64,000 bases of DNA from Ctenosaura bakeri (lineage: Eukaryota > Chordata > Lepidosauria > Squamata > Iguanidae): the NCBI GenBank assembly GCA_948474755.1, contig CAOLHI010000963.1, positions 406,818 to 470,817 of the forward strand. Direction: 5' to 3'. Shown piece by piece: positions 44,400 through 56,684 of the stretch; the first letter of the stretch is position 1; each line of letters opens with the position of its first letter. Under the pieces are notes generated by a model. That model searched no databases, had not been told where the DNA came from, and saw nothing but the letters and a program-made list of their open reading frames with translations. A program made the position numbers and the translations under genes.

Positions 44400-44800
44400 A
44401 AGCAACAATATTTTAATTATTTAAAATATGTACATAAATTTTAAAAAACATATTGCCAAAACCAATTTAAAACACATTTAAACTGTAATTGAGAAGTTAA
44501 AAACACAGCACATTGTTTTCAAACAGTCTTCTACCACATGAATTGAGTGCCAAAGGGTCATCTAAATAAAAAGGCCTTTGTTTGCTGGTGGAAAAGAACA
44601 GACAGGGGGCCAATTGGGCCTGTCATGGTACAAAGTTCCACAGCTTATGAGCAGCCACCAAGAAGGTTCTTTTCTGTGTCCTCACCAAACAAGCCTATGA
44701 TGGTGACGGGATTGAAAGAAAGCCACCCCTTGAAGCTCTTAAAACTCGGACAGGCTTATCTAGTGAGATGTGGTGTAAGGCTCTTTTTTCCTGTCAGGCA
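44400..44800 (-). mobile_element. LINE fragment, minus strand
   Basis: 'ctaaataaaaaggcctttg', 'agttccacagcttatgagcagccacc' and 'aagaaggttcttttctgtgtcc' match a repeat that includes the element at 10905. The A-rich part 44400-44520 corresponds to its UTR. Confidence 0.5.
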
Positions 44801-45664
44801 AGAACCACATGCTATAGAGTCCAAAGGACTGCACTCACCCATTTCCAGCTCTGGAGGACCATAGCACATCACCATGGTCACCATTTTGGGAAACTGAAAG
44901 GGACAGTTATTTCAAGTCACCGTTCAGAACTGAACAAAGAAGAGGTCAAAATTCATACATGCATGCATATATACATACATACAACCTAAAAATGGCTTTT
45001 TTCTGGTGCATCTTCTTTAGGGGTTTTTCAGGGCCCTTGGGGGAGTTGGAGAAAGTCCCCAGGGCCACTGCATGTGGCCCACTGCAGTGCCTCATCACAG
45101 CCAGCATTTTGGGCAACCAAATCTTATTTCTCATCACCTTCCAGGATGCTTGGGGTGAGTAATTGTGAGTGCTTGGGAGTGAGGAGCTCCCCAGAAGAGA
45201 ATTTCACAGTCCCTCAAAGAGCACTTTTTAGGCTGAAAAAATTACTTTTTCAGGGGACATTTTTGAAGGGTATCCAGGGACTTAGGGGGGGTTAGTGTGG
45301 GTCCCAAAGTCCACAGTGGGAGATCCTAAAGTGCTCTATAGCTCCTTTGCTGTAGTGTAGAGGGAAAGAAGGACTGTGACTGCCAGGAAACACTTTTTAG
45401 AGTAATCCCACTGTGGAACAGAAGGTGGTGCTGTCTGGTTGCAAAGCTGAACAGGCTGGGAATCAAAGGAGAATCTTCTGTAAAATTTGCCTGGGGTCAA
45501 ATCACAAAAGCATTCTCACCTTAGAAAGCCTTTCATGCTAAATACCAAAGTTGTTACTTTTATTGCAGAAGACTCAATTACAAAAGAATGAAGGTGTCAC
45601 ATAAATAAGTCTTTATTTTGAATGATTAACAATGTGCTTGCCATGTCGGAAAAGTAAAGGCTTT
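44801..45664. other. No gene seen; microsatellite
   Basis: (CATA)n/(TGCA) repeats at 44955-44985. The rest is unique, including GC-moderate sequence at 45000-45330 with no recognised structure. Confidence 0.4.
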
Positions 45665-45730
45665 TCATAGAATCATAGAGTTGGAAGAGACCACAAGGGT
45701 AATCCAGTCCATCCCCTTGCCGTCAGTCAC
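45665..45730 (-). mobile_element. CR1 3' terminal fragment
   Basis: 'tcatagaatcatagagttgg' followed by 'agagaccacaagggtaatccagtcc', the reverse of the CR1 3' terminus. Confidence 0.75.
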
Positions 45731-45777
45731 ATACGAACATGTGGATGTGGGGAACGGCAATGTTTTGAGGGCATTTC

Positions 45778-45900
45778 AGCCCGCGGCCACACCCTGTGTG
45801 CCCTGGCCACGCCCTGTGCACTGCAGCCATGCCCCCCCCACAGTGGCCACACCCCTCACACTGTAGCCCCGCCCCCTCTCACCCTACCTGCACACACTCC
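45778..45900 (+). repeat. C-rich short tandem repeat
   Basis: Repeats of 'ggccacaccct' and 'gcagccatgcccc' type, low complexity. No coding value. Confidence 0.6.
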
Positions 45901-47195
45901 AGGCTCTGCCACTGCTTGCCATGCTCTCCAGCTGCCCAGTTCATGCACATCAAGGGGTCAAAGCAGAGCTTTGAAAGGTCACCTTTTAGGGCTACAGCTC
46001 CCAGAAACTCAAAAGAACTGCAGCCCAAAACAGTAACTTTCTAAAGTTAATAGCAATGGGTCTTATATATGTGGGGCCGTTAATCTGCTCTGACTTGTAA
46101 TTTGGACTTTATCAGAGCCAAGGTAACAAACCTATTTTAGATCTAGAATTCAGCACTGTGAACAGCTCTGTTCAGACTGAAATCTGAAATTTCAGACTGA
46201 AATCTGGAGTGGGTCCACTGCCCCAATGACTTGGAAGCCATCAACTGCCACTGGTCAGAGTACTGTTAACAACTTGTGTTCATTGCAAGGTCTGAGACCT
46301 AGGAGAGCTGCAACCTGCCAGAGTATTGTGCTGGTTAAGCAAATGATCTGACTGGTTATAAACTGAACAATGCTTTTTTCCTATCACTGACAATATTGAT
46401 GGTGTGGATTGTTATCACAGCAGTGGTCTTTTTGGCTGCTGGAGTATGGTATGCTTATCTGTGTGAGATTGTGTGGGAAGCAAAAAAAAAAAAAGGATAT
46501 TTGTAGCTCAAATCTATTCTCAAATAACTCAAAAGGATACCAGTTAAAACCAAACCAGAAAGAAATACTTAAAGGGCACACAACTGCAAAATATATAATA
46601 TGAAGCAATGTACAGTCATCAATCCACATTTGCTAGGGTTAGGAGCATAGGACCGCTGTGAAAGTGGAAAAAACATGAATAACTCTAGGCTCTCCCAAAC
46701 TATATTTAACACACAAAAAAGTATGATTGCCACCATCTTTGTTGGTTTCTAGGCTGCTAAACAGCATCAAAGAAAATAGGGAAGACATCAAACCCACTGT
46801 AGATTTTCTTAGCCCGCTCTCGTCAATTTTGGATACAGAGAAAATGTCCAAAACCTGTATCCTTGCTATTTAGCCTGCAAATTGTCACAATCAAGGGCAA
46901 CAAACAGCAGACCTGCATGAAATGGACTTAACATTTCTAATTACAATGCAAGCATTTCAGCTGTAGAACTATGCTGTTTTGGAAAAACCTGGCGGCACTG
47001 CACTGTTTCAATGATTTAAAATTAAATATCTTGTTTATTATGAGCATTTATTCCCCAGACTCTAAAAAATATACTTTTTCAAGTGAGAAACTGACATTAG
47101 AAATGGATTGTCCATTTAACTTAAGCGTGTATCTTCCTTTTCAACGTCATGTTCTCTGTTAGAAAGAAAATGTGACTTTTGAAAATGAACAAAAA
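45901..47195. other. No gene seen
   Basis: Unique AT-rich DNA. The direct repeat 'ctgaaatctgaaatttcagactgaaatctg' lies near 46176-46207. No other structure recognised. Confidence 0.4.
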
Positions 47196-47885
47196 GGAAT
47201 TCTCTTTTTTCTTTAAAAAAAAAAAGCAAATTTATTGAAGAACAAACAATTGCAAGACAAAGCAGGCAGTCTACCCACCTACCTTATAGCAACATATTCC
47301 ATATATGTATATATAGAAATTTTACACAAAAAAATACCCCCCACTTCCGAGCATCTTTTTTCCAGTTGAGTTTGTGTTTACATCCCAATTATACATTATT
47401 TCTATTTAAAAGCTAATTTAAGAGTTAATCACATTATCACACTATTATTTTTAACATTGTTACATTCAATTTATACTTATTCTATAACATCCTTAATTTT
47501 CATTACCAACATTTCCAACACTCTTCCTTTATTTCTTCTTTTCCTCATTCGTTTATCCAATTCAAAACTTCTCATTCTCTTTCAAAGTTCTGGATTGGCT
47601 TATTTTTAAGTGGAAAAGTTAACTTTTCTATCTCTACCATATCCAGAACTTTTAATTTTCATTCTTTTATATCAATATAATTTCCTTCTTTCCAATATTG
47701 TGCATATATCATTCTTGTAGCAGTTCTTACATATAACAATGTTTACTGATAAGATCTTATTTCTCTATGTTGCCCTAACATGTTCAACACATAAAATTCT
47801 GGCTTCATTTCAAAGTTTAAACTATACATTCTTTGAATTTCATCATGTATTTCTTTCCAGAATTTCCTTGCTACCTATAGCAACA
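47196..47885 (-). mobile_element. L1 LINE 3' end
   Basis: The minus strand has a broken L1 ORF2 C-terminus: codons like 'FWKEIHDEIQRMYSLNFEMKPEF', then 'ARMIYAQYWK' near 47700. A UTR with 'caataaatttgc' and a poly(A) run (T-rich on plus at 47203-47223) follow. Multiple stops. 5'-truncated. Confidence 0.75.
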
Positions 47886-48496
47886 TATTCAAAATAACTA
47901 AGAAACACCATTGCTGAAATAAATACTCTAAATTAAAACATTAAGTTCATTAAGCATCAGAATAATCAAGAAGGAAAGGAAAGGATGGGTTCATTAAAGA
48001 ATATTGTTTCAAAAAAAAAGAACAACCCTGAAATATATAGGAAAACCTGGATGCTGCATTTCTGCAAAATGAAAGTAAACTAAATAAAATTTCTCAGCCA
48101 TCTGCTCTGATGAAGTTCAACAGGTACAGCTATTTCCAGTATCTGTCTGTCTATCTCCCCATCCATCCATCCATCCATCCATCCATCCTTTTATCCCGAG
48201 ATTTCAACCTATTTAAAAACAAAAAAAACAAAGCAACAACTCAGCAACAATGTGATTGAATGCACAAGATTTAAAAGTCAGAATTTTATTGGCTAAGTAT
48301 TCAAAGTTGTCTTTCTGGATAGCTGACTTTATTAGCTTTACTTTTTCTCACCTGTCATGTTTCAAACCCTCAGGTTCTTTCCTACTTGTTTATGAAGAGA
48401 TCTGTGAATTTTCATAAACGCTTGTTGAAAAAGGAACTGAATAAATTCTGCAGCTTTCAAGTGTGTGGGTTAGAGTTTTTCCCCCTTTCTACCTTT

Positions 48497-48567
<71 letters not shown>

Positions 48568-49400
48568 ACAGGGCATGCTAAATTGAGGTGAAAATTGTTC
48601 CTTAGCTGGAATGACTATTTAGCCACATTGTCATGTTTCAATTTCCCTTGTAGCACTAACAATGGTTTGAAAGTCATTTTCCCATATGGGTAGATTTTTC
48701 TGATGCTTGAATCAACTTATCATGAACTGCCAAATGAATCAGGGCAAGTTTGTCAAATGACTCAAATTAAGCACTTTTCAAATTTAGCTGCAATGCTTGG
48801 CACTTGCTAAACTCAGTGAACTTCTATAGACTTTGACTGAAAAATTGGGTCCTTGTGTAACTGCAAAACTGCTCTTCCCTGAGCTGTATGCCAATAAACA
48901 ACTCAGAAATCTTTGAGTGAACTAAGAAGGAAATCTTTATTTTATAATTGTGCAATTGGGCTGAGCAAGATTGGCCCTGAATACATGTTTCATTCAGAAT
49001 TTATTCATTCCTCCTCTCTTCAAAAATACACATTAACATTTCTTATTGGTTAAGAATCACACAGACACACTAGCTGCATGTTGCCTAATCTCTCAGAAAC
49101 TGTATGGTCTGCTTATCTCTGCCCCCAAAGAATTACATTTTATCTGTATGAAGGTTTACTTTTAACTCTGTCTTATACTTAGATTACTAAAGGTCGACTC
49201 TACCTTTCTCTTAGCTCTAACTGGTTTTGTTACGTAGCAACTTGTTGTTTTTTTCTCCTTCTGATATCTCTTTACCTTTCCTCTCCTGCTAGCAGTCACA
49301 TATTCACCTTTGACAAATTTTTCAGTCATATATAAGTTTTCCATCTACTAATTCCCCAAATATTCTTTCAACCATTTAAAATAACTTCCTTTTCCATGTG
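47886..49400. other. No gene seen; two microsatellites
   Basis: (ATCC)n at 48159-48188 and a long (CT)n(CA)n at 48501-48571 (about 20 CT then 14 CA). Otherwise unique. Confidence 0.5.
48501..48571 (+). repeat. (CT)n(CA)n microsatellite
   Basis: About 20 CT units directly followed by about 14 CA units. Likely length-variable. Confidence 0.95.
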
Positions 49401-49404
49401 CTAC

Positions 49405-49893
49405 GCCATCGATTCCACACAAGAAGAAGGCGACACTTGATTTTATCCTCAGGCAAGATGGGCATTTAGGAAGTGTATATGTTCCTTGTTGGACAGTGAA
49501 GAAAGCTGATGGGAAGAAAATGAACTCCTTTGAAATATGGTGCTAGAGAAGAGTTCTGCAGATACCCTGGACTGCTAAAAAGGCAAATGAATGGATCCTA
49601 GAACAAATCAAGCCTGAACTCTCCCTAGAAGACAAGATGACTAAACCGGGGCTGTTGTACTTTGCCCATATCATGAAGACCTGACTCATTAGAAAAGACA
49701 ATAATGCTTGGGAAGGTAGCAGGCAGTAGGAAAAGAGGAAGACTGCATTACAGATGGATAGACTCAATCAAGGAAGACATGTCCCTGAATCTGCAAGACC
49801 TGAGCAGGGCTGTTGATGATGGGGTGACTTAGAGGCCTCTCTTTCATAGAGTCGCCATAAAACAAAATCAACTTGATGGCAGTTAACAACAAT
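49405..49893 (+). mobile_element. BovB/RTE-like LINE 3' end
   Basis: Plus-strand codons in shifting frames give RTE/BovB-type pol C-terminal text: 'PWTAKKANEWILEQIKPELSLED', 'KTIMLGKVAG.RKR', 'RWIDSIKEDMSLNLQDLSRAV'. The 3' end 'gagtcgccataaaacaaaatcaacttgatggcagttaacaacaa' has the same form as the SINE tails in this window, suggesting a BovB-like LINE mobilised those SINEs. Frameshifted. Confidence 0.7.
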
Positions 49894-50477
49894 ACACTCT
49901 TGTAACATATGAACAGGTGAGTAAAGGGTGAATGCAAAGCCAGAGCCATCTCATATAAAACTCAGTAGCAAAATTCTCATTGCTTTGAATGGCATTCATA
50001 AAGGACAGACTCATGAGCTTTGTCAATATTGACCTGGATCTCGCTGTTAGTTCCAACTAGAGTATACCCATTAAATCAATGAGATTTACCTATGTGCTAA
50101 TCCACCATTCAGTAACTGATTTACTGGATTTATACATCTTAACTATAACCACTAGGATTCAGGCCATTATGTCTCAAGCAAGAACTTTGTACCACCGCAA
50201 AAGAAATGATCAACACAATCCTGTCTTCTGCTTTGCAAGAGACAACAAAATGTGCTGACAGAGACACAATACTGATGATATGCCTGGACTGAGGCCCAAA
50301 TTGGTCTATGAACTGGATCATGCCCTGCTTTTTTTTAACATGAAGGCAGGAAGTAAATGTCAACTGTTAGACGTTCACACCCAGAATGCCCACTGTCTAT
50401 AGAGAAATTTCCCTAATAAGAGAGGGCCGAAAAAGATGTATCATTTTAAAGATGTTAACTGTGGGAGAAAACATAAT
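49894..50477. other. No gene seen; repeat fragment
   Basis: 50035-50125 repeats the 'agttccaactagagtatacccattaaatcaatgag' theme of 11275. The rest is unique. Confidence 0.4.
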
Positions 50478-50915
50478 GGAACCATATCTGCCTGACTGAA
50501 TTTTAAGATCTTTGGGGAAGGTGTTATTTTGGTCTCACCACCATCATAGGCACGTTTGGTTAAGGACACCAGAGTGAGCCTTCTCAAGGACTGCTCCTAA
50601 GTTGTGGAATTCCCTTCCATGGCAGGTCTACTTGGCTCCTTCTCTGCTGTCTTTCCACTAGCAGGTAAAGATCTTCTTATTTAGACAATCCATTAGATTA
50701 TAATTTGTGAGAGAAAAGATTTTTAATGATTTTTTAAAAATCATTTTTAGAAACTATGTTTTAATTATGTCTTACATTATTTTGTGTTTTTAAGTGAAAT
50801 AATTTCTGTACTCATTGTTTAATCCTTTGTAAGCTTCCCTGGATCCAGTACAAGGAAGAAAGCAGGATATTGGTTTAAAATGTATTTAATTAATTAATTA
50901 ATGGTAGGATTCACC
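50478..50915 (+). mobile_element. L2-like LINE 3' end
   Basis: 'gagccttctcaaggactgctcctaagttgtggaattccc' and 'aggtaaagatcttcttattta', T-rich UTR, then 'taagcttccctggatcc...gcaggatattgg' and an (ATTA)n tail. 5'-truncated. Confidence 0.75.
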
Positions 50916-51604
50916 CCCCAGATCCAGGGCTTTCAGGACTAAATTCTGAAAAATGTGGAATTAAAGCACTGTGCCTCCTGAATTAGTTCCTCATCCTTAA
51001 TATTTATCTGGCAGGCAGACCCAACAGGGTCCTTTTCAAGCTGAGAACAGCCATACTTTTTAATTTGTTCAGAGCATATGGGGAAAAATTGTGTTTCGGT
51101 TGGTTTTTGAAGAACTGGCCAAAATTCACAAATCATTTATTAGGGATGGAAAATACTTTTAAAAAACCCAAAATAATAGAAGTACTCTGAATGAGAGGGA
51201 AAGAGATGCTAGAGTGAAGAATGAAGAAGTTTTATCATCTCAGCTTTGGAGCGGACATGAAAGATTAGTCTGTCAATGCATCAGGAGGCACCAGCAAAAT
51301 AAAAGTGGATGGGAACTGAGGCACTAGAAACCACAATAAAACAGATCACAAATAAAAGATCATAAATAACTTATTTTTATATTTATACAATGAGGACTCC
51401 ACTTTCACAAGGGTTAGGGGCACAAGATAACCTGGGAATAATCATATCTGCAAGTGCTGAACTTGAGAAAGTGGAGATTCCACTGTAATCTATTGAGGAC
51501 TATTTCTGCTTTTTGTGGCATATTTTGCTGTGATTTCTACTGCATCAGGAGGCACACTAGAATCTAGGTCAGCCACTGAATCAAACGGTTTACATACATT
51601 CTGA
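50916..51604. other. No gene seen
   Basis: Unique sequence; nothing recognised. Confidence 0.4.
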
Positions 51605-51975
51605 CATTTCACAGATGACAACTAGGACACAAGTGCCCAAGCAACAGCAGAGTGAGGTCAAGATGACAAAAGTTGTGAATGAGGAAGAACAGAAAAACTA
51701 GAAGAGGTTCCAGCAGTTTGCTTTTGCGGGATCCTACATGAAAGGGCAAGATTCTGCTCCCTCCTTCCCTCTCCTCTCCCTCCTGCTGAATTAATGGAGT
51801 ATAAACCGCTTTGAACTCAGACTGAAGCAACTGAAGAAAGCTGAGAACAAAGTGGGGAAGAGGGAGGTGAAGAGAGAAAAACGGGGGTATTTTAAGAACA
51901 GGTGAAAAACTAAGACAACAGAGGATTAATCAAGACTGTCCCTGCCAAATCAGGATAGCTGAAGGGTATGGTTCT
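51605..51975 (+). repeat. Interspersed repeat of unknown class (copy 2 of 2)
   Basis: Homologous to 37558-37870 over most of its length and on the same strand. It ends shortly after 'cctgccaaatcaggatagctg'. No terminal repeats or coding capacity were recognised. Confidence 0.65.
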
Positions 51976-52321
51976 TGCAATACACAGGATTGTCCATACA
52001 TACCATAAAAGAGAATAGGAGATTTTGCTGCATCAAAACTCCTTTGGGACTGAAAGGCAGAATCTCAGAACTGCCTTATTTCTATGGTATACTGCTGCTG
52101 TTTTATAAACATAGCAGCATATTTACCTGGCATTGCCCAGGATTTTATTTCCTCATAGGTAATACTTGTTAGAAATACCTTAGGAATTACCTTACCTTAC
52201 CTTAGGAATTAGATGCGGTTGAAATAACACAGATTTGAGATCCTATGTCTCTAACTCCCCAAGCTGTGTTGTCTAGTACATGTAACTTTTCCCCAAAGTC
52301 CCCAATCCAATCTGTATGTAG

Positions 52322-52999
52322 AGTTCATAGAATTATAGAATCACAGAGTTGGAAGAGACCCCAGGAACCATCAAGTCCAACCCCCTGCTATGCAGGAACA
52401 TCCATCAAAGCATTCCCAAATGATGGCCATCCAGCCTCTGCTTAAAAACCTCCAAAGAAGGAGACTCCAGCACACTCCGAGGCAGCACATTCCACTGCCA
52501 GACAGCTCTGACCATCAGGAAGTTCTTCCTGAGGTTCAAGTGGAATCTTCTTTCCTGCAGCTTGAATCCATTGTTCCTTGGTCCTAGGCCATTTCCACAT
52601 GGGGCAAGGGAATCGCCCTGTGATGCTACTCACCGGACTTTTGGGCTCCCCAGTCCTGTCCACGCTGCTCCAGACCAGCACGTGGCCGCCGCTCTGCACT
52701 CCTCCAGGGATGAAAATGGCGGCTTCCGGTTGGTCGAAGGTCTTGACCAACCGCTGAATCTCGCCAGCCTAAAGCCCGTCCCCGGCAGATCACAGGCTCA
52801 CACCAATGCGAGCCTGTGAATCTGCATAAGTGAGCAGGCTCACAGTGGCGTGCTCCGTGCCCCATTTTAAAAACCCCATGTGGAAATGGCCCTAGTCTCT
52901 GGAGCAGCAGAGAACAAGCCCACTCCCTCCTCAATATGACATCCCTTCAAATATTTAAACATGGCTATCACGTCTATCATGGCTATCATGTCCCCTCTG
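52322..52999 (-). mobile_element. CR1 3' end inside the Helitron-like element
   Basis: On plus it begins 'atagaattatagaatcacag', then 'agttggaagagacccc' (reverse of the CR1 terminus). It runs to 'aatatttaaacatggctatca', as in 41458-41790. It is split at 52586/52892 by a DNA transposon. 'catggctatca' is duplicated near its end. Confidence 0.82.
52587..52891. mobile_element. Harbinger-like MITE, long type (copy A4)
   Basis: 305 bp with perfect 18-bp ends GGCCATTTCCACATGGGG (one-base register slip inside) and a CTA duplication (52584-52586, 52892-52894). The CR1 at 41458 has the uninterrupted 'gtcctagtctctgg', confirming the insertion point. The interior is homologous to copy A5 ('aaaatggcggcttcc', 'cgccagcctaaagcccg'). 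Confidence 0.9.
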
Positions 53000-53270
53000 T
53001 GTTACTAACACAGAGAAGTTGGTTTCCTGAAGAAATAGTGTATTTCTTCCTTCTTCTTGCTGCTAGGCCTCATCTCCATAGCAACCAGCCTGAGGGCCAA
53101 GAGCTCTCTGGCTTAGAATTCTAAAGGCCCCTCCCTAAACTGCCAACCTCAGGATTCCATAGAATCTTCACAGGCAGCCAATCATATGAGGTCTTCTCAC
53201 CCCACACGGCCTATCATATGAAGTCTTCACCTGCCTGACACAAACAAACTCACAAACTTTGACTTTTATA

Positions 53271-53271
53271 T

Positions 53272-53314
<43 letters not shown>

Positions 53315-53315
53315 C
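53271..53315 (+). repeat. (GATA)n microsatellite
   Basis: About eleven GATA units directly at the 5' end of the Helitron-like copy 2. Confidence 0.95.
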
Positions 53316-54025
53316 AGCCTGCTTTTGTTTATATTTGGTTGTTATTTACCTACTGTTTCTCCTTTGTTTTCAAAAACAGTTCTGGTATGTTGAGATCATC
53401 AGCTGCACTTGTGTAAAACCAGGGCCTTTTGAGTCATTGATTCAAAAGGGTGTCCATCATGTAGCAAAGTTCCCCGAGGCCACATGAGTGCAAAAGAAAA
53501 TTAATTTTACCAACCTGAAAAAGAGCATTAGATTTTATTGACGGCAAGCCCATTGTTTCACAGCCAAGATTTAGCTTTCCCTTGGCAAGATGCATATTCT
53601 GGAAGTGTATGTTCTCTGGAGGAATGTTGTTTTCACACTTAAAGGAATGTAGTACCACCCTGTAATGGGCGTCAAGTTGCAAAAAAAAGTTGCTTCCCTA
53701 ATAAAAGATAATGATAAAGATAATCACAGCCACATGTTAGCTCTGCTATTTTTGCATTTCCCACGTCCTGATAACACTGGCATAGTTTCAGTGAAATCTG
53801 TGAGAAGAAAGAAACACTCAGTGCTCCCTTCTGCTGAATGAGACCACTTATCCATCGCTAGACCATTTGACCATCAGTTGCTCTGAAGGGCTTCAGGCAA
53901 GATTCTCTCCTGGTCTTACCTGGAGATGCTTGGGGAAAAAACTTGGGACTTTGTGCATGTAAAGCATGTGTTCTTCCACTGAATTACAATCCCTTAATCA
54001 TTGATTCCTTCAGTGTGTATTCTTA
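53316..54025. other. No gene seen
   Basis: Unique sequence. The 82-codon minus frame at 53434-53682 has no recognisable motif. Confidence 0.4.
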
Positions 54026-54492
54026 GGCCCTTTCCGCATGTGTGAAAATGAATGGGCAAAAACGGGACTCATCGGCTTTCTTCTCCATCTGGGTGAGTCC
54101 GTCGGGACGAGGAGCAGTGAGAGCTCGTCCCTCTGCACTGCTCCGGCAACCAAAATGGCGGCTTCCAGTTGGTGGAGGCTCTCAACCAACCAGAGAAGCT
54201 CGCCAGCCTAAAGCCCGCCCCCAGCAGATCTGCAGGCACGCACTTGCGCGCACCTGCAAATCTGCACCGGAGCGCAGCGACGGAACGACACGGAGTTGCG
54301 CACTCTGTACTTTTTAAAAACCTCTAAAAAGAAGTTTGTAAAAAATATGCTGCACGACCAGTTCCGGTTGCTCTGGAGTGGACTGAGGTATGGAACTACA
54401 AAAAGTAGTCCGTCCCAGTCCACTCTATGGTGCAGAAGGCCTCCGTTGGAGGTCGCTCCGTACCGTTTTAATAGCCCGGTGCGGAAAGGACC
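54026..54492. mobile_element. Harbinger-like MITE, long type (copy A5)
   Basis: 467 bp, ends GGCCCTTTCCGCATG and GGTCCTTTCCGCACC with TTA duplicated (54023-54025, 54493-54495). It is a longer relative of A4 with many CpGs. The frames at 54042-54496 are not genes. Confidence 0.87.
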
Positions 54493-54495
54493 TTA

Positions 54496-56684
54496 GTTTT
54501 GGTTTGGGTCAGGTTGTTGTTGTTGTTTTTTAAGGCCAATAATGTTGTGTATGGGGGAGATAAACACATGTACCAGTAATTAAGGTCCACAGTAAAGTTA
54601 AAGTGTTTCCACAGGTTTCAAAAGGAAGAAATCACTCTTCATTTTCATGTAAGATGAACTTTGGGATTTTACATGGAAAAACTTAATGATGATCTTCACA
54701 AGTTTCTCAAGGTTAAGCTTGGAGAAAATGAACACGACAGAGTTATCCAGCCAGGCAGAGGGTCTGGAGTAGTTATTAGAAAATGTGTGCAAAAAGCATA
54801 CGCAGAAAATCTACCTGTCCCCACCACCATCATGAGAATCTATGCATAACTTTTAATGCAGGATGTGGTTGATGTCACCTGATCTGGAGAATGGTCAGGG
54901 GAAAAACCAAGAAGTCTGGCAGAGATTTATTTGATGATGTTTCCTCTTTGTGCACTGAACTTTATTCTGTCTTTCTTAATTGTACAGAGGCAAAAGAGGA
55001 AATCTCAAGCACAAAATGAAATCCCACCACAACCACTGGAAATAGTATTGAGACACAGCTCTGATTTCTGAGGTTTTCACAGGCACTCACCACAAACTTT
55101 AACGTATATCTGTATCCAGAAGAGATAGAAACTTGCTTTTATAAATAGATTCAAAGGGGGGTAAATTCTGTGTTCATTGCGTTCATGATCTGTATGAAAT
55201 AGTGGGAGCCTACCCTCTTTATATCATTCTTCTGAAGGACTATATCACCCTGCCATTCTAACACAGCTATTTTATCCAATTTTGATTCTTAAGTGGGACA
55301 GGTCTGGTTAGTACTTGGATGGAAAACCACAAAACCAGGGATCTCCAGGTCAAGTTAGGAAAGAATCCTGCACAAAACTCTGGTCAGAATGAATGATATT
55401 GGATTAGAGGGGCCAATGATTTGATTTGGTACAAGACAGATTCTTGCAATGCTTTGTTGTAGGGATCCAAGTTCTGACAATGCGATTTTGTACCATGCTA
55501 CCTGTGCTCCTTGCGTCCATGTGTTGAAGAAATACAAACTATACCAATCCTTGAGGAAGAGTCAACATTCCGTGTTCTACCCTCATACCTCCTAAGATCC
55601 TTAGACAAGAACAGGGCAGGAATTTCCCAGATCACTGATTTATTACTTTCCAATCTACCTTTTTGAGAATCCAACCTGTTCTCTAACAAAATGTTGCCTG
55701 GAGGTACTGAAGATTTCTTAATATCCAGTTTCCACACAGAGAATGTGTTGCATGCCATGGCAAGTTGCAAAGTATTTTCTTCCTGCCACCCCCTTTGGGC
55801 ATTAATATTAACTGGATCTTTTTAAAACAGTATTTATGTGTGCTGTGTACTTGGGCCATTGGCAGCTGCCTTCACATTGGTATGAATGACTTTTTAATGG
55901 CTGTTTCTTCCTTGCCGTGTTTGTTTCATGTAGTCAGATAATTAAGAGTGATTCATGACAAAGCTGAGAGATTCTCATAATTGTATTGCATTCTTTCAGG
56001 ATATCTTATTGCCAAAGGCAGCATCAATTTCGGAGGAGCAACATATTGCCTTTAGGAACAACCTTGATGAAGAATGGAATCTAGCAAGCCAAGTTTATAT
56101 ATCTTGTTATGTTATATTTTTAATCCTTCCTTTCCTCTAAAAGGAAAAAAAATGTCAAGATGGTTAACAAAATTATTCAAAACAAATCGAACAATAAACC
56201 CATTAAAATAATCACTGGAAAACAACTGCATCAATAAAACTATTCAGTCAGAAATGAACGAACACTGAAAACAATGTAAAGGGCCATTTTGAAGAGATGC
56301 ATCTTCACACCATTCCAAAAAACTGACTACAGTCCTCCCCCTACTTTCGTGGGTTTCACTTTCACAAATTTGGTTATTTGCGAGGTGTCCACTTGCCTCC
56401 CCCCATTCTCTCCCTCCCATTTTGCCCAGATGCAGGGAGGGGAAAGATCTCCACTCTTTGCACTACCCTGCCCATCACCCACGTGGGCACACTGGTAGAG
56501 GCTGGCAGGAGGGTGCAGGGAGGAAGATCTGATTCTCCAGGGGAGTTGTTCATGATTTGTTGACATTCCCGAGGGTTCTGTGCCCCTAACCCTCGTGAAT
56601 GTGGAAGGACTACTGTACAGCTCTGAAAGCCCTGCATTCCACAATCTGAAATAGTTTCTACAGAATTCAAAAGCTCTTTCAGAC
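54496..56684. other. No gene seen; possible 5S SINE fragment
   Basis: At 55292-55345 'aggtctggttagtacttgg' followed by 'atggaaaaccac' resembles the middle of 5S rRNA, so a worn 5S SINE is likely. Elsewhere unique. The short frames at 55498-55770 and 56289-56670 lack motifs. Confidence 0.4.

Larger units (their letters stand above)
52110..53275 (-). mobile_element. Non-autonomous Helitron-like element, copy 2, interrupted
   Basis: The parts at 52110-52325 and 53000-53275 align with copy 1 at 39181-39583. On minus there is a 5' 'TATCATATAAAAGTCAAAG' end and a 3' hairpin CCTGGGCAATGCCAGG. A CR1 copy lies between the parts. Like copy 1 it contains the MITE-like segment (53095-53175), so the segment was acquired before the two copies separated. 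Confidence 0.6.
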
